The notes below the pieces were generated by a model. The model saw only the letters and a program-made list of their open reading frames with translations. It did no database searches and was not told the origin of the DNA. This document shows positions 17,131 through 25,728 of a stretch of 64,000 bases of DNA, piece after piece. Every line of letters begins with the position of its first letter. The stretch's first letter is position 1. The stretch is from Gammaproteobacteria bacterium. GTDB taxonomy: Bacteria > Pseudomonadota > Gammaproteobacteria > Pseudomonadales > Azotimanducaceae. Made by a program: the position numbers and the translations under genes. The DNA is taken from positions 1-64,000 of the forward strand of contig JAPOYV010000110.1 in assembly GCA_026706385.1 (NCBI GenBank), given 5' to 3'.

Positions 17131-17958
17131 TCAACTCCGGTCAAGGAACGGGCGGTCGCCACTGACGGTAACGCGCAGCCCGCTGCGCGTTTCCGGGTAG
17201 TAGTCCCACATCGCCATGTGCTGCACGCAACGGTTGTCCCACATGGCGACCGAGTTCTCCCGCCAGCGGAAACGACACTGGAACTGCGGCTTGGCGACGT
17301 GCGCGTAGAGGAATGCAAGGATCGCCTCGCCTTCGGCCTTCGGCACGCCGCATAGCTCGGTGGTGAACACCGAGTTCACGTAGATGCCTTTGCGGCCCGT
17401 GCGCGGGTGCGTGCGAATGACGGGGTGCTCGGCGCGCGGATAGACGCGGTCGCTGTCGTCGAAGCCAATGCGCCGATTGCGGTCGCGGTAGTTCGGTCCG
17501 CCGTCGTGGATCGCCGTGAGGCCGGCGAGGTAGGTCCGCATGGCGTCGGAGAGGGCGTCGTAGGCGGCGTACATGCTCGAGAACAAGGTGTCTCCACCAC
17601 CTCCGACGGGAAGCGTATGCAGCTTGAGGATCGAGAGCATCGGCGGTTCCGGATCGCAGCTCACGTCGGAGTGCCACCCATCGCCCGCCGTGCGTTTCGT
17701 TTTCTCGTCGGCGTGAACCCTGAGAATCTCGGGATGACCCGGCGCGCCCGGCGGTGCGCTTGGATGGATGTGCAACGGACCGAACAGTCTGCCGAGCGCC
17801 TTGTGCTGGTCGATGTCCATTTCCTGGTCGCGGAAGAACAAGACCTGGTGGTCCAGGAGCGCCGTTTCGACTTGGGCGAACTTCGCCTCGTCCATGGCGG
17901 CGAGGTCGAGACCATGGATCTCCGCGCCAATCACCGGGGTCAGCGGTTCAACGTTCAT
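17131..17958 (-). CDS. TauD/TfdA family Fe(II)/2-oxoglutarate dioxygenase
   Basis: A 275-residue dioxygenase. The iron ligands are His96 and Asp98 in GWHSDVSC and the distal His247 in CVQHMAMWDYYP; the 2-oxoglutarate-binding arginine is in ETRSGLR (258 or 262). This family hydroxylates small acids such as taurine or aryloxyacetates, but the substrate here is unknown. No Shine-Dalgarno sequence precedes the ATG; a perfect TATAAT sits almost directly before it (see that entry). Upstream and downstream genes do not share an obvious pathway. Confidence 0.88.
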   Translation of the reverse strand: MNVEPLTPVIGAEIHGLDLAAMDEAKFAQVETALLDHQVLFFRDQEMDIDQHKALGRLFGPLHIHPSAPPGAPGHPEILRVHADEKTKRTAGDGWHSDVSCDPEPPMLSILKLHTLPVGGGGDTLFSSMYAAYDALSDAMRTYLAGLTAIHDGGPNYRDRNRRIGFDDSDRVYPRAEHPVIRTHPRTGRKGIYVNSVFTTELCGVPKAEGEAILAFLYAHVAKPQFQCRFRWRENSVAMWDNRCVQHMAMWDYYPETRSGLRVTVSGDRPFLDRS

Positions 17959-17964
17959 GCGGCG

Positions 17965-17970
17965 ATTATA
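17965..17970 (-). promoter_or_regulatory. Consensus -10 element immediately before the TauD-type start
   Basis: The minus strand reads TATAAT followed by six bases and then ATG. Transcription starting 6-7 bases after the -10 would begin at the start codon itself, so the mRNA would be leaderless. No ribosome-binding site is present. Confidence 0.5.
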
Positions 17971-17996
17971 GGCACGTGACGGGCGGCGTCTGTCGC

Positions 17997-18758
17997 TCAG
18001 CCGCCACTACCCAAGTCCGGACAACGCATCCGCCTCACGCCCGGGCCGTTGAGGTTGCGGACGGCGAATCTGAGCCTTCCGGGATAGGCGGTGGCCAACG
18101 CGGTTCCCGCCGTTCCGATCTGGCCCGAATCCGGTGCAGCGCCACCCATGGCCGCTTCCAGTTCCGCGTCTGCAAGCACTCCGGATGAATACAGAAGCCT
18201 GGCGAAACCGCAGTCGACCCGTCTGTGGCCCCGATTGATGCGGAGCGACAGTCCCCGTGTGCCCTTGATGCGCCGGCACGCCATGCCGGTGGCCCGGCGT
18301 CCGTAGCGGTGCCGGTAGTCGGCGACGATGGCGTCGAAGCGCTGCTCGCAATCCTCGCGCCCGCCGCACATCGCCTCCCTCGTTTCGCGCAGTCTCTTCT
18401 GAGCCATCGGCTTGATGTCCCCCTCGGCCGCCACCCCGAGCCAACCAACAGCGGCGTCCCAGTCCTTCGGGACAACCTCGCCGGTCCTCAGCATGGTCGC
18501 GGCGATGTACTGGCTGTCGATGTCGCCATAGCGCGCCCCCATCCTGATGTACGGCCACGCGGCGTGCTTCTGGCCGTCCCCGTAAAGCCGCTTGCCGCAA
18601 CGGATGGCACGGGCTACGAATTCCATGTCCTCGTAAGACATCTCCCACTTCCCGACGCGCTCCGCGGTCACCGTGATGTCCGGCTCGCGTTCGGCTTCCG
18701 CATCGACGCCGCAAGCGTGCAAGGCCAACAGCAATGCCGCACAGAGCCGCGGCGTCAC
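17997..18758 (-). CDS. Secreted Sel1-like repeat protein, function unknown
   Basis: A 253-residue protein with an N-terminal signal peptide (LCAALLLALHACG). Residues 60-120 contain helical repeats resembling Sel1/TPR units (WPYIRMGARYGDIDSQY and WDAAVGWLGVAAEGD). The second half has several cysteines (AMCGGREDCE, MACRRI, DCGF, MRCPD) that could form disulfides in the periplasm, but I do not recognise a domain there. Cys16 in LHACG could make it a lipoprotein. It lies between TauD and the amidohydrolase on the same strand with gaps of 27-38 bp. Confidence 0.65.
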   Translation of the reverse strand: MTPRLCAALLLALHACGVDAEAEREPDITVTAERVGKWEMSYEDMEFVARAIRCGKRLYGDGQKHAAWPYIRMGARYGDIDSQYIAATMLRTGEVVPKDWDAAVGWLGVAAEGDIKPMAQKRLRETREAMCGGREDCEQRFDAIVADYRHRYGRRATGMACRRIKGTRGLSLRINRGHRRVDCGFARLLYSSGVLADAELEAAMGGAAPDSGQIGTAGTALATAYPGRLRFAVRNLNGPGVRRMRCPDLGSGG

Positions 18759-18785
18759 CGTCCCATCACCTTGGCGGCGCCGTCG

Positions 18786-19811
18786 TCATTCGCCCGCCGT
18801 CACGGTCGGTAGGCGATAGATGCGCGCCGCGGTGCCGCTGAAAAGCGACGTCTTTTCGCCTTCGCTCAGCCCCATCTTGCTCGCGATGCGTTTCATCAGG
18901 TTCCACAGCGTGCGGTAGGAAACCGACTCCTTGTCGACGGGGAAGTTGCTCTCGAACATGCAGCGGTCCGGACCGAGGGCCTCGATGGCGTGGCGATAGA
19001 ACGGGTAGAGCAGTTCGCAGAGCTCCTCCGATGACAGGGGGCCTTCCGCGCGGTGGTACATGTGAAAAGGTGGCTCCCAGGATCGTCCAACCCGTTGCTG
19101 GGCACCGCCGCATTTCATGACGACGTTGGGGCAGTCGGCGAGCGAATCGATGCACACCTGCCAGCGGGCGGTCGTTGCCCGATCGGCGTCGGGATCGATC
19201 TTCCCGCCGAGGTGGTTGACGATGATGGGGACGTCGGGATGCGCGGAGGCCAGCTTGGCTAGGGCGGGAAGCCTCTCGTAGTCCGGCGAGTAGTTGTCGA
19301 AGCTCAAGTCGTACTTGCCGAGCATCGCGTAGCCCGCGCGGAACTCGGCGTCGAGTTCGGCGGGAAACCCGGTGCGGATGCCGCGGAAGTTGGGCGAGGC
19401 GGCGAGGTGCGCCTGGAGTACGGGCTCCACCGCTTTGCCGAGACGGAGATCGGCCGTGCTGAAGATCCCGGTGCAAAGCCGCATGTCGCCGTACCGCCCG
19501 GACCGGCTCATCGCGGCGACGCCGTGCACGAACTCGGTCTCGCCAACGGGGCGCATCTCCTCCGGTCCGTCGGCGCGATAGAAAGCGCCGCATTGGGCGA
19601 ACACGGTCTGCACCACGTTGTGCCCGGATGCCCGGATCTCCTCGGACATCTCTTCGCAGAGGTAGACCTTCTGCTCCCATGGCGCCTGCAAGCCCCGCAT
19701 GTCCCACAGGTGGTGGTGGGGGTCGATGATCGGGAGGTCCGGCTCCAGGACGTCCTCCGGCGTCTCCTGCGCCAGCCAGTCCTCGATGGGCGCGTTCTCA
19801 GGATAGGGCAT
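18786..19811 (-). CDS. Amidohydrolase family 2 (TIM-barrel metal hydrolase)
   Basis: A 341-residue metallohydrolase of the amidohydrolase-2 family (decarboxylases and lactonases). The metal-binding HHHLWD block is at residues 32-37, NHLGGK marks a later barrel strand, and FESNFPVDK carries the conserved C-terminal acidic region. The ATG at 19811 is chosen because homology begins there; the frame continues upstream through the divergent promoter region. It faces the LLM monooxygenase across 103 bp containing back-to-back -10-like elements. It probably hydrolyses a ring or lactone in the same catabolic route as the LLM and CaiB genes. Confidence 0.86.
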   Translation of the reverse strand: MPYPENAPIEDWLAQETPEDVLEPDLPIIDPHHHLWDMRGLQAPWEQKVYLCEEMSEEIRASGHNVVQTVFAQCGAFYRADGPEEMRPVGETEFVHGVAAMSRSGRYGDMRLCTGIFSTADLRLGKAVEPVLQAHLAASPNFRGIRTGFPAELDAEFRAGYAMLGKYDLSFDNYSPDYERLPALAKLASAHPDVPIIVNHLGGKIDPDADRATTARWQVCIDSLADCPNVVMKCGGAQQRVGRSWEPPFHMYHRAEGPLSSEELCELLYPFYRHAIEALGPDRCMFESNFPVDKESVSYRTLWNLMKRIASKMGLSEGEKTSLFSGTAARIYRLPTVTAGE

Positions 19812-19838
19812 CGGTGGCGTCCTTGGCGGAAGCGCTCG

Positions 19839-19844
19839 ATCATA
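19839..19844 (-). promoter_or_regulatory. Candidate -10 element of the amidohydrolase gene
   Basis: The minus strand reads GCGGTATGATCG; TATGAT ends 27 bases before the ATG at 19811. Confidence 0.4.
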
Positions 19845-19864
19845 CCGCTTACCCCGCTGTGCGC

Positions 19865-19870
19865 TATGCT
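19865..19870 (+). promoter_or_regulatory. Candidate -10 element of the LLM-CaiB unit
   Basis: TATGCT in GCGCTATGCT lies 44 bases before the ATG at 19915, back-to-back with the element of the divergent amidohydrolase. Confidence 0.4.
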
Positions 19871-19914
19871 GATGTGGCAAGAAGAACGAACACCAAGGCG
19901 ATGACCCGTCCCAC

Positions 19915-20847
19915 ATGACCCGCTTCGGCTACCTGATTCCCACCCGGGAAGCGGTGATGGGCAGCGCTCCCGCGGCGGCGCCGCTGCTCGAACTCGCCAC
20001 GCGGGCCGAGCGCGCCGGATACGACAGCGTCTGGGTGGGCGACTCCCTGCTCGCGCGTCCCCGGCACGATCCGTTGACGCTCCTCGCCGCGATCTCGGGG
20101 CGAACGGAGAACATCACCTTGGGCACGGCCGTCCTGCTGCCCGCCTACCGCAACCCCGTTCTTCTCGCGCAGCAACTGGCAACGCTCGACCAGGTGAGCG
20201 CGGGACGGCTGATCGTGGGTGTCGGCATCGCCGCTGACCGGCCCAACATCCGCGCCGAATTCGAGGCCGCCGGCGTGCCCTTCGAGCGCCGCGTCGGTCG
20301 ATTGCTGGAAGGCTTGAGACTCATGCGTGCCCTTTGGCGCGGCGACGCCGTGGACTGGGACGGCCGCTGGACGCTGCGCGATGCGGTCCTCGGGCCGTTG
20401 CCTCACCGTCCCGGCGGGCCACCGGTCTGGGGCGCGGGATCCCATCCCAACTCACTGGCGCGGGCCGGCAAGTCGATGGACGGCTGGTTGCCGATCTGGC
20501 CGGACGATGGACCGGGGTGGAGGCGGCTCTTCAACGAGGTCTGCGACCACGCCCGCGCCGCCGGGCGAGCAAGACCGACCGGCGCGCACTATCTCACCTG
20601 CTTCGTCGACGACAGTCCCGAAACGGCATTGCAGCGCGTGGACGACTTCCTTGCCCGCTACTACGACGTGCCCGGCCCCGCCATGCGCAAGGCCCAAGCC
20701 TGCTTCGGCGGTAACGCGGAACAGACGGCGGACTGGATCGAAGGCTTCGTCGACGCAGGCGTCGAACACATCGTGTTGCGCTTCGCCGGCGACCACGTCC
20801 GCCATCTGGGGACGTTGGCCGAGCTTCGCGCCCGGCGCGGTTGGTGA
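19915..20847 (+). CDS. LLM-class flavin-dependent monooxygenase
   Basis: A 310-residue luciferase-like TIM-barrel protein that would use FMN or F420. Characteristic blocks are YDSVWVGDSLLARP, ITLGTAVLLPAYRNPVLLAQQ and SAGRLIVGVGIAAD. It begins at the ATG with no plausible earlier start. The double CoA-transferase follows 32 bp later on the same strand, suggesting a two-gene catabolic unit. The natural substrate is unknown; family members oxidise alkanes, sulfonates, terpenoids and other small molecules. Confidence 0.87.
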   Translation: MTRFGYLIPTREAVMGSAPAAAPLLELATRAERAGYDSVWVGDSLLARPRHDPLTLLAAISGRTENITLGTAVLLPAYRNPVLLAQQLATLDQVSAGRLIVGVGIAADRPNIRAEFEAAGVPFERRVGRLLEGLRLMRALWRGDAVDWDGRWTLRDAVLGPLPHRPGGPPVWGAGSHPNSLARAGKSMDGWLPIWPDDGPGWRRLFNEVCDHARAAGRARPTGAHYLTCFVDDSPETALQRVDDFLARYYDVPGPAMRKAQACFGGNAEQTADWIEGFVDAGVEHIVLRFAGDHVRHLGTLAELRARRGW

Positions 20848-20879
20848 CCTAGGAACTTTCTTCCGCACGAGGAACAAGA

Positions 20880-23249
20880 ATGCCCGCCACCGAAGCACTG
20901 CGCGTCCTGGAAATCGGCACCGGAATCGCCTCGGCTTACGCCGCCCGGCTGCTCGCCGATCAGGGCGCGGATGTGGTGAAGGTGGAATTTCCCGAGGGCG
21001 ATCCCGCGCGGCGCTTGGGCCCCTTCGCCGACGCGGTCGACGAGGAGCGCAGCGGGCTCTTCCTCGCCGTCAATTTGAACAAGCGCGGCATCTGCCTGGA
21101 CCTCGGCACGGACGACGACAAGGACCGCCTGGCCGGGTTGGTCGGCTGGGCCAACGTCGTCGTGCACTCGTTGCGGCGAGACGAAGCCAAGGCCCTCGGC
21201 CTGGATCCGGCGTCGGTCCGCGAGACTCGTCCCGACCTGATCGTGCTCGCGATGACGCCGTTCGGCCTCACCGGTCCCTATGCCGACTTCGCGGCCAGCG
21301 AACTGACCCTGTCCCACGGCGGCGGCTGGGCCGGCCTGTGCCCGATGGCGCACCCCGAGCCGAGCTATCCGCCGCTCAAGATGCATGGCCACCACTGCAG
21401 CATGATGGCCGGCGTCGCCGGCGCCACGACCGTGTTCGCCGTGGTCCGCGACCGCGTGCGCTCAGGGGTCGGCGAGTACATCGACTTTTCCGTGCTCGCC
21501 TACGTCGCGTCGGTGCTCGAATTCGGCATCCACGTCTACACCTACCACGGTTTCGTGATCAAGCGGACCGTTCCGCGGTCGCTGATTCCCTGGCGCATCT
21601 TCGACACCAAGGAGGGTGCGATCTTCCTCGCCTGCATCGAGCAGGACCAGTGGGACCGGCTGGTCGAGTTCATGGGCAATCCGGAGTGGGCGACGCTGGA
21701 GGTATTCGCCACGCCGGCCGGGCGCAACCAGAACCAGGACGTCATCCATACGTTCCTGGAGGATTTCATTGGCGGCTGGAACACCTTCGACCTCTACCAC
21801 GCCGCGCAGCGGCAGCGCATCTGCTTCGCGCCGGTCATGACGTTCGAGAACCTGGCTACCGACGCCCATCTCAAAGAACGGCGGTTCTTCACGACCGTGG
21901 TGGGAGACGAGGCCCGCTACGTTGCGCCCGCCCTGCTGATCGACGACGAGCGCCCACAATACCGAAGACCGGCACCGCGTCTCGGCGAGCACAACGCCGA
22001 AATGCGCACGGCAGCACCGCAACCGGTTCCGCCCGCCACTGCGCCGCCGCGCCGGCCTCTCGAAGGCGTGCGCGTCCTCGACCTGACGTGGGTGTGGGCC
22101 GGACCGTTCGGGAGCATGAACCTCGCGCACTTAGGCGCGGACGTGATTCGCGTCGAGTCGTCCGTGCGCCCCGACCTTTACCGGCGCGGGCCGGCGGCGC
22201 CCGAAGGCGTCGAGCCGTCGCTCAACACCAACGGCATGTTCAACCAGTGGAACCAGGGGAAGCGCAGCGTGGGCGTGGATCTGCGCGATCCGCGCGGGAT
22301 CGAGATCGTCAAGGCCCTGGTCGCCGAGGTCGACGTGGTCTTCCAGAACTTCGCCACCGGTGTGCTGGAGCGCTTGGGGTTGAGCTACGACGTCCTGAAG
22401 GCCATCAACCCGCGGGTCATCCTCGCCTCCGTGAGCGGCTACGGCCAGACCGGCCCCTACCGCGAGTACATGGGTTACGGCCCCGCCACCGGTCCCCTGT
22501 CCGGGCTGGCGTCGGCCTCCGGGTTCCCCGGCGAAGGGCCCGAGGAGACCGGCGTCGCCATGCCCGACCCCACGGCCGGGATAACGGCGGCGTACGCAGT
22601 TACCGCCTCCCTGCTACGCCGCGACGAGACCGGCGTCGGCGAACACCTGGACGTGACGCTCTGGGAAGCGACCGCGGCCCTCAACCTCGACGGCTGGATG
22701 GAATACGCGCTTCGCGGCACCCAGGCGGAACGCATCGGCAACCGCGATCCGTGGATGGCGCCGCATGGCTGCTTCCCGGCCGCTGGCGACGACGAGTGGG
22801 TGACCATCGCCTGCTCCGACCACGGGTTCGCGAAACTCGCCGAGATCATCCCCGGCCTCAAGGAGGAACGGTTCGCGTCGGTTGCCTCGCGCAAACAGCA
22901 CGAGGACGACCTCGAATCGGTGGTCTCCGCCTGGACGAGCGAACTCGACCGCTGGTACGTCACCGGGTTGTTGCAGGCCCAAGGCATCGCCGCGTTCCCG
23001 AGTTTCACGGCCAAGGACATCATCGAGGATCCCCACCTCAACGCGCGCGGATTCGTCGAGCGGCTGGAACACCCGGAGGTCGGCGCACGAGCCCACACAG
23101 GGATTCCCTGGCGCTTCGCCGAACGGCCCAACGGCGTACGCATGCCCGCACCGCAGCTTGGCGGACACACGGATGAGGTGCTACGCGACGTACTCGGACT
23201 CAGCGGTGGGGAAATCGAAGATCTGCGGGAGCGCGGTGTCCTGACTTGA
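20880..23249 (+). CDS. Class III CoA-transferase, tandem CaiB/BaiF fusion
   Basis: A 789-residue protein made of two CaiB/BaiF (formyl-CoA transferase family) domains, about residues 1-380 and 391-789. Domain 2 has RVLDLTWVWAGPFGS, GYGQTGPY and the catalytic aspartate Asp563 in MPDPTAG. In domain 1 the equivalent segment is HHCSMMAGVAG with serine at the aspartate position, so it is probably inactive or structural. Most family members are single-domain homodimers that interlock as rings, so the fusion would supply both subunits in one chain. It probably activates an acid as its CoA thioester for the nearby beta-oxidation-like enzymes. GAGGAACAAGA precedes the ATG. Confidence 0.88.
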   Translation: MPATEALRVLEIGTGIASAYAARLLADQGADVVKVEFPEGDPARRLGPFADAVDEERSGLFLAVNLNKRGICLDLGTDDDKDRLAGLVGWANVVVHSLRRDEAKALGLDPASVRETRPDLIVLAMTPFGLTGPYADFAASELTLSHGGGWAGLCPMAHPEPSYPPLKMHGHHCSMMAGVAGATTVFAVVRDRVRSGVGEYIDFSVLAYVASVLEFGIHVYTYHGFVIKRTVPRSLIPWRIFDTKEGAIFLACIEQDQWDRLVEFMGNPEWATLEVFATPAGRNQNQDVIHTFLEDFIGGWNTFDLYHAAQRQRICFAPVMTFENLATDAHLKERRFFTTVVGDEARYVAPALLIDDERPQYRRPAPRLGEHNAEMRTAAPQPVPPATAPPRRPLEGVRVLDLTWVWAGPFGSMNLAHLGADVIRVESSVRPDLYRRGPAAPEGVEPSLNTNGMFNQWNQGKRSVGVDLRDPRGIEIVKALVAEVDVVFQNFATGVLERLGLSYDVLKAINPRVILASVSGYGQTGPYREYMGYGPATGPLSGLASASGFPGEGPEETGVAMPDPTAGITAAYAVTASLLRRDETGVGEHLDVTLWEATAALNLDGWMEYALRGTQAERIGNRDPWMAPHGCFPAAGDDEWVTIACSDHGFAKLAEIIPGLKEERFASVASRKQHEDDLESVVSAWTSELDRWYVTGLLQAQGIAAFPSFTAKDIIEDPHLNARGFVERLEHPEVGARAHTGIPWRFAERPNGVRMPAPQLGGHTDEVLRDVLGLSGGEIEDLRERGVLT

Positions 23250-23344
23250 CCCAGCGACCGTCGACCGCCGCCGCGCGTGTAGGAGATGCGCCCGTTCTCA
23301 CGTCAGAGAACATCCGTGTGGCCCGACACACACCGGCAAGGTGC

Positions 23345-23350
23345 TATTCT
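23345..23350 (+). promoter_or_regulatory. Candidate -10 element upstream of the small CCDC90-like gene
   Basis: TATTCT within GTGCTATTCTC lies 112 bases before the ATG at 23463. The leader would be longer than for other genes here. Confidence 0.25.
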
Positions 23351-23462
23351 CATTTCCGATCGGCACCGAATGAACCGTTGACTCCTAACCCGATCCAGCC
23401 CGACCGCCGAGAGCGGACTTGCCGATCAGCACAGGCATCAGCCCATCGCGGGAACACGCCTC

Positions 23463-23732
23463 ATGCCGACCTTCAACATCGATACGGCCGCCGCGGTCTC
23501 TCGCCTTGAACGCGTCGGCTTCCCGGCCGAGCAGGCCCGCGAAATCGTGAGCATGCTCGCCGAAGCCGACGCAGAGCATGTCACCAAGACGGACTTTCAC
23601 GTCCTCGAACAGCACCTCGAAACCGGCTTCGCCAAGCTCGAAGCCACCATTGCCCAAACCCATCTGCGCACCATCGGAATCGGCCTCGCTGGCTTGGCTG
23701 TCGCCACTGCTATCCTGCTAACGCTCGGCTGA
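23463..23732 (+). CDS. Small DUF1640/CCDC90-like coiled-coil membrane protein
   Basis: An 89-residue protein. Residues 8-45 match the CCDC90/DUF1640 pattern (LERVGFPAEQAREIVSML, then VTKTDFHVLEQHLE), followed by a helical coiled coil and one C-terminal transmembrane helix (IGIGLAGLAVATAILLTLG). Bacterial homologues are often found near restriction or mobile genes; relatives of the mitochondrial calcium uniporter regulator share this architecture, but function in bacteria is unknown. The ATG follows GGGAACACGCCTC, a weak ribosome-binding site. Confidence 0.7.
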   Translation: MPTFNIDTAAAVSRLERVGFPAEQAREIVSMLAEADAEHVTKTDFHVLEQHLETGFAKLEATIAQTHLRTIGIGLAGLAVATAILLTLG

Positions 23733-23760
23733 CATCTTCCGGCCGCCGGATTGCCGCGTC

Positions 23761-25728
23761 CTACGCTGCTGCGCCGACCTGCAATTCCACGAACCGCCGG
23801 TACGCGCCCGCAGGCCTAGCCATGAGTTCCTCGTGGCTTCCCGTCTCAATGATGCGTCCTTCGTTCATGAAGCAGATGCGGTCGGCGCGCCGGATGGTGC
23901 TCAGACGGTGGGCGATGACGACCAGCAACCGGTCGCGACGACCGGCCTCCAGCGCCGCCACCAGGGCGTTTTCCGTTTCCGGGTCCAACGCTGCGGTGGG
24001 TTCGTCGAGTACGAGCACGGGCGCTTTGCTCACCAGGCCGCGGGCGATGGCAAGGCGCTGCTTCTGGCCGACCGATAGCGTGCCGCCCATTCGCCCCAAG
24101 CGCGTGGCGAAGCCCTGCGGCAACGCCTCGACGAAGCCAAGTGCACCTGCGACGCGAGCGGCCTCCACCACCTCGTCGCGGGTCGCGCCCGGAGCGCTCA
24201 AGCGGATGTTGTTCTCCACGGTGTCGTCGAACAGGAACGCCTCCTGGAACACGAACGCGACCTGCGCCCGCAGGCAATCGACGCTCAAACTGCGCACGTC
24301 CACGCCGTCGTAGCGCACCGAGCCGGCCTGCGGCTGGACGAATCCCGCGAGCAGGTAGGCCAACGTGCTCTTGCCCGCGCCGGTCGCCCCAACCAGGGCA
24401 ACCACCTCGCCGATCCGTCCGTCGAGACTCGCTTCGCGGACCGCCTGCGTCCCATCCGGGTAGCGGTAGCTCACGTTGTCGACTTCGACGCCGCGGCCCA
24501 CGCTTTCAATGACGTCGTTTCCCTGCATGTCGGCATCCACGTGGGCGTCCACCACATGGTAGACGCGGCGCATGCCGGCGACGTTGTTCTGCAGGTTGAA
24601 CCACATCGAGCCGAGGCCGCTCAGGTTGCCGACGAGCTGCACGAAGTAGGCGTACACGACGCTGAAGTCGCCCGGCGACATCCGGCCCACGATGATCGCT
24701 TCGCAGATGTCGAAGAAGACGTAGAACACGAGCGAAACGGTGACCACGGACTGCACGGCGATCAGGAGCATGATCATCACGATGTACGCCCGGAAGCGCT
24801 TGAAGGACTGGCCGCTGTCGTCGGCGAACGCGTCCCGCTGCCGAGCGCTGGCACCCAATCCCTGCACGGCCACGACGTTGCTCATGCCCTCTTCCACTGT
24901 GGCCGTAGTCGTAGCCCCCGCGACGCGACTGGCGAGGGAACGCCGGCGGGTAACGCCGGTCATCAGGAAGGTGCCGAGGAGCACCATGGGCGCGGCCAGA
25001 CAGGCGACGATGGTGACGGACGGCACGGCGCTGAAACTGTGCGCCGTGGTCCAGATCACCGTTGCGATCACGAACAGGTTCGCAATTGGCAGGACCAGGA
25101 TGTCGTAGCAGACGCGGGAGATCGCCGGGGTGTCGTACATGGTCCGGTACACCGCGTCTCCGACACTCGCGTCCGAGAACCGGGTGAGCGGCAAAGCCAT
25201 CAGGCGGCCGAACAGCAGTGCCCGCAAACCGTGGTTGATGCGGTGGGTGATGCGCAACTGGTAGCGGAATTCGAAGAGGCCGAGGAGCCCGCTCACCCGG
25301 CTGCCGGACTCGTTGGCTTGGTTCTCGCTCTGCGTCGCCGTATCGAGCCCCTCGGACAGTCCGCCGCTCGCGCTGTCGCGCGCAACGCCACCCCCGAACG
25401 CACCGACCAGGACGATGCCGAGCAGGCTGACGCCGATGATCACCCAGACGATCTCGAAGGGTGTCAGGCCGTGGAGTAGGTCGACGAACCAGCTCACGTA
25501 GGGCGGGTAGGGCGTCGGCGACGAGCCAACGGGCAAGCCCATGACCACATGGTCGATGAGGATCTTGATCGGCCACGGCAGGAACAGCACGATGGAGAGG
25601 CCAATCAAAGTCAGCGCGATCTTGACCCCGATCTGGCGGCGGTACGGCCAGACGAAACTCAACGAGCGGCCGAGCAGGCGGAACGTCTCGCCGGTCGTGA
25701 TCCGTTCGGCGAAAGCCGCTTCCGCCAT
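23761..25728 (-). CDS. ABC exporter half-transporter (permease-ATPase), subunit B
   Basis: A 655-residue fused transmembrane and nucleotide-binding protein. The transmembrane part covers about residues 25-390 and has an unusual polar insertion around residues 110-145. The ATPase has Walker A GATGAGKST, signature LSVGQ, Walker B LVLDEPTAALD and the switch histidine in IAHRLST, so it is a competent site. Its ATG overlaps the stop of the partner gene by a few bases (ATGA). The pair would form a heterodimeric type-I exporter in the inner membrane; the cargo is unknown. Confidence 0.9.
   Translation of the reverse strand: MAEAAFAERITTGETFRLLGRSLSFVWPYRRQIGVKIALTLIGLSIVLFLPWPIKILIDHVVMGLPVGSSPTPYPPYVSWFVDLLHGLTPFEIVWVIIGVSLLGIVLVGAFGGGVARDSASGGLSEGLDTATQSENQANESGSRVSGLLGLFEFRYQLRITHRINHGLRALLFGRLMALPLTRFSDASVGDAVYRTMYDTPAISRVCYDILVLPIANLFVIATVIWTTAHSFSAVPSVTIVACLAAPMVLLGTFLMTGVTRRRSLASRVAGATTTATVEEGMSNVVAVQGLGASARQRDAFADDSGQSFKRFRAYIVMIMLLIAVQSVVTVSLVFYVFFDICEAIIVGRMSPGDFSVVYAYFVQLVGNLSGLGSMWFNLQNNVAGMRRVYHVVDAHVDADMQGNDVIESVGRGVEVDNVSYRYPDGTQAVREASLDGRIGEVVALVGATGAGKSTLAYLLAGFVQPQAGSVRYDGVDVRSLSVDCLRAQVAFVFQEAFLFDDTVENNIRLSAPGATRDEVVEAARVAGALGFVEALPQGFATRLGRMGGTLSVGQKQRLAIARGLVSKAPVLVLDEPTAALDPETENALVAALEAGRRDRLLVVIAHRLSTIRRADRICFMNEGRIIETGSHEELMARPAGAYRRFVELQVGAAA

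Noticed and set aside
20327-23176. A 949-codon plus-strand open frame over the LLM and CoA-transferase genes
   Set aside because: It is an alternative frame of two genes with clear motifs; the translation is arginine-rich and has no recognisable domain.
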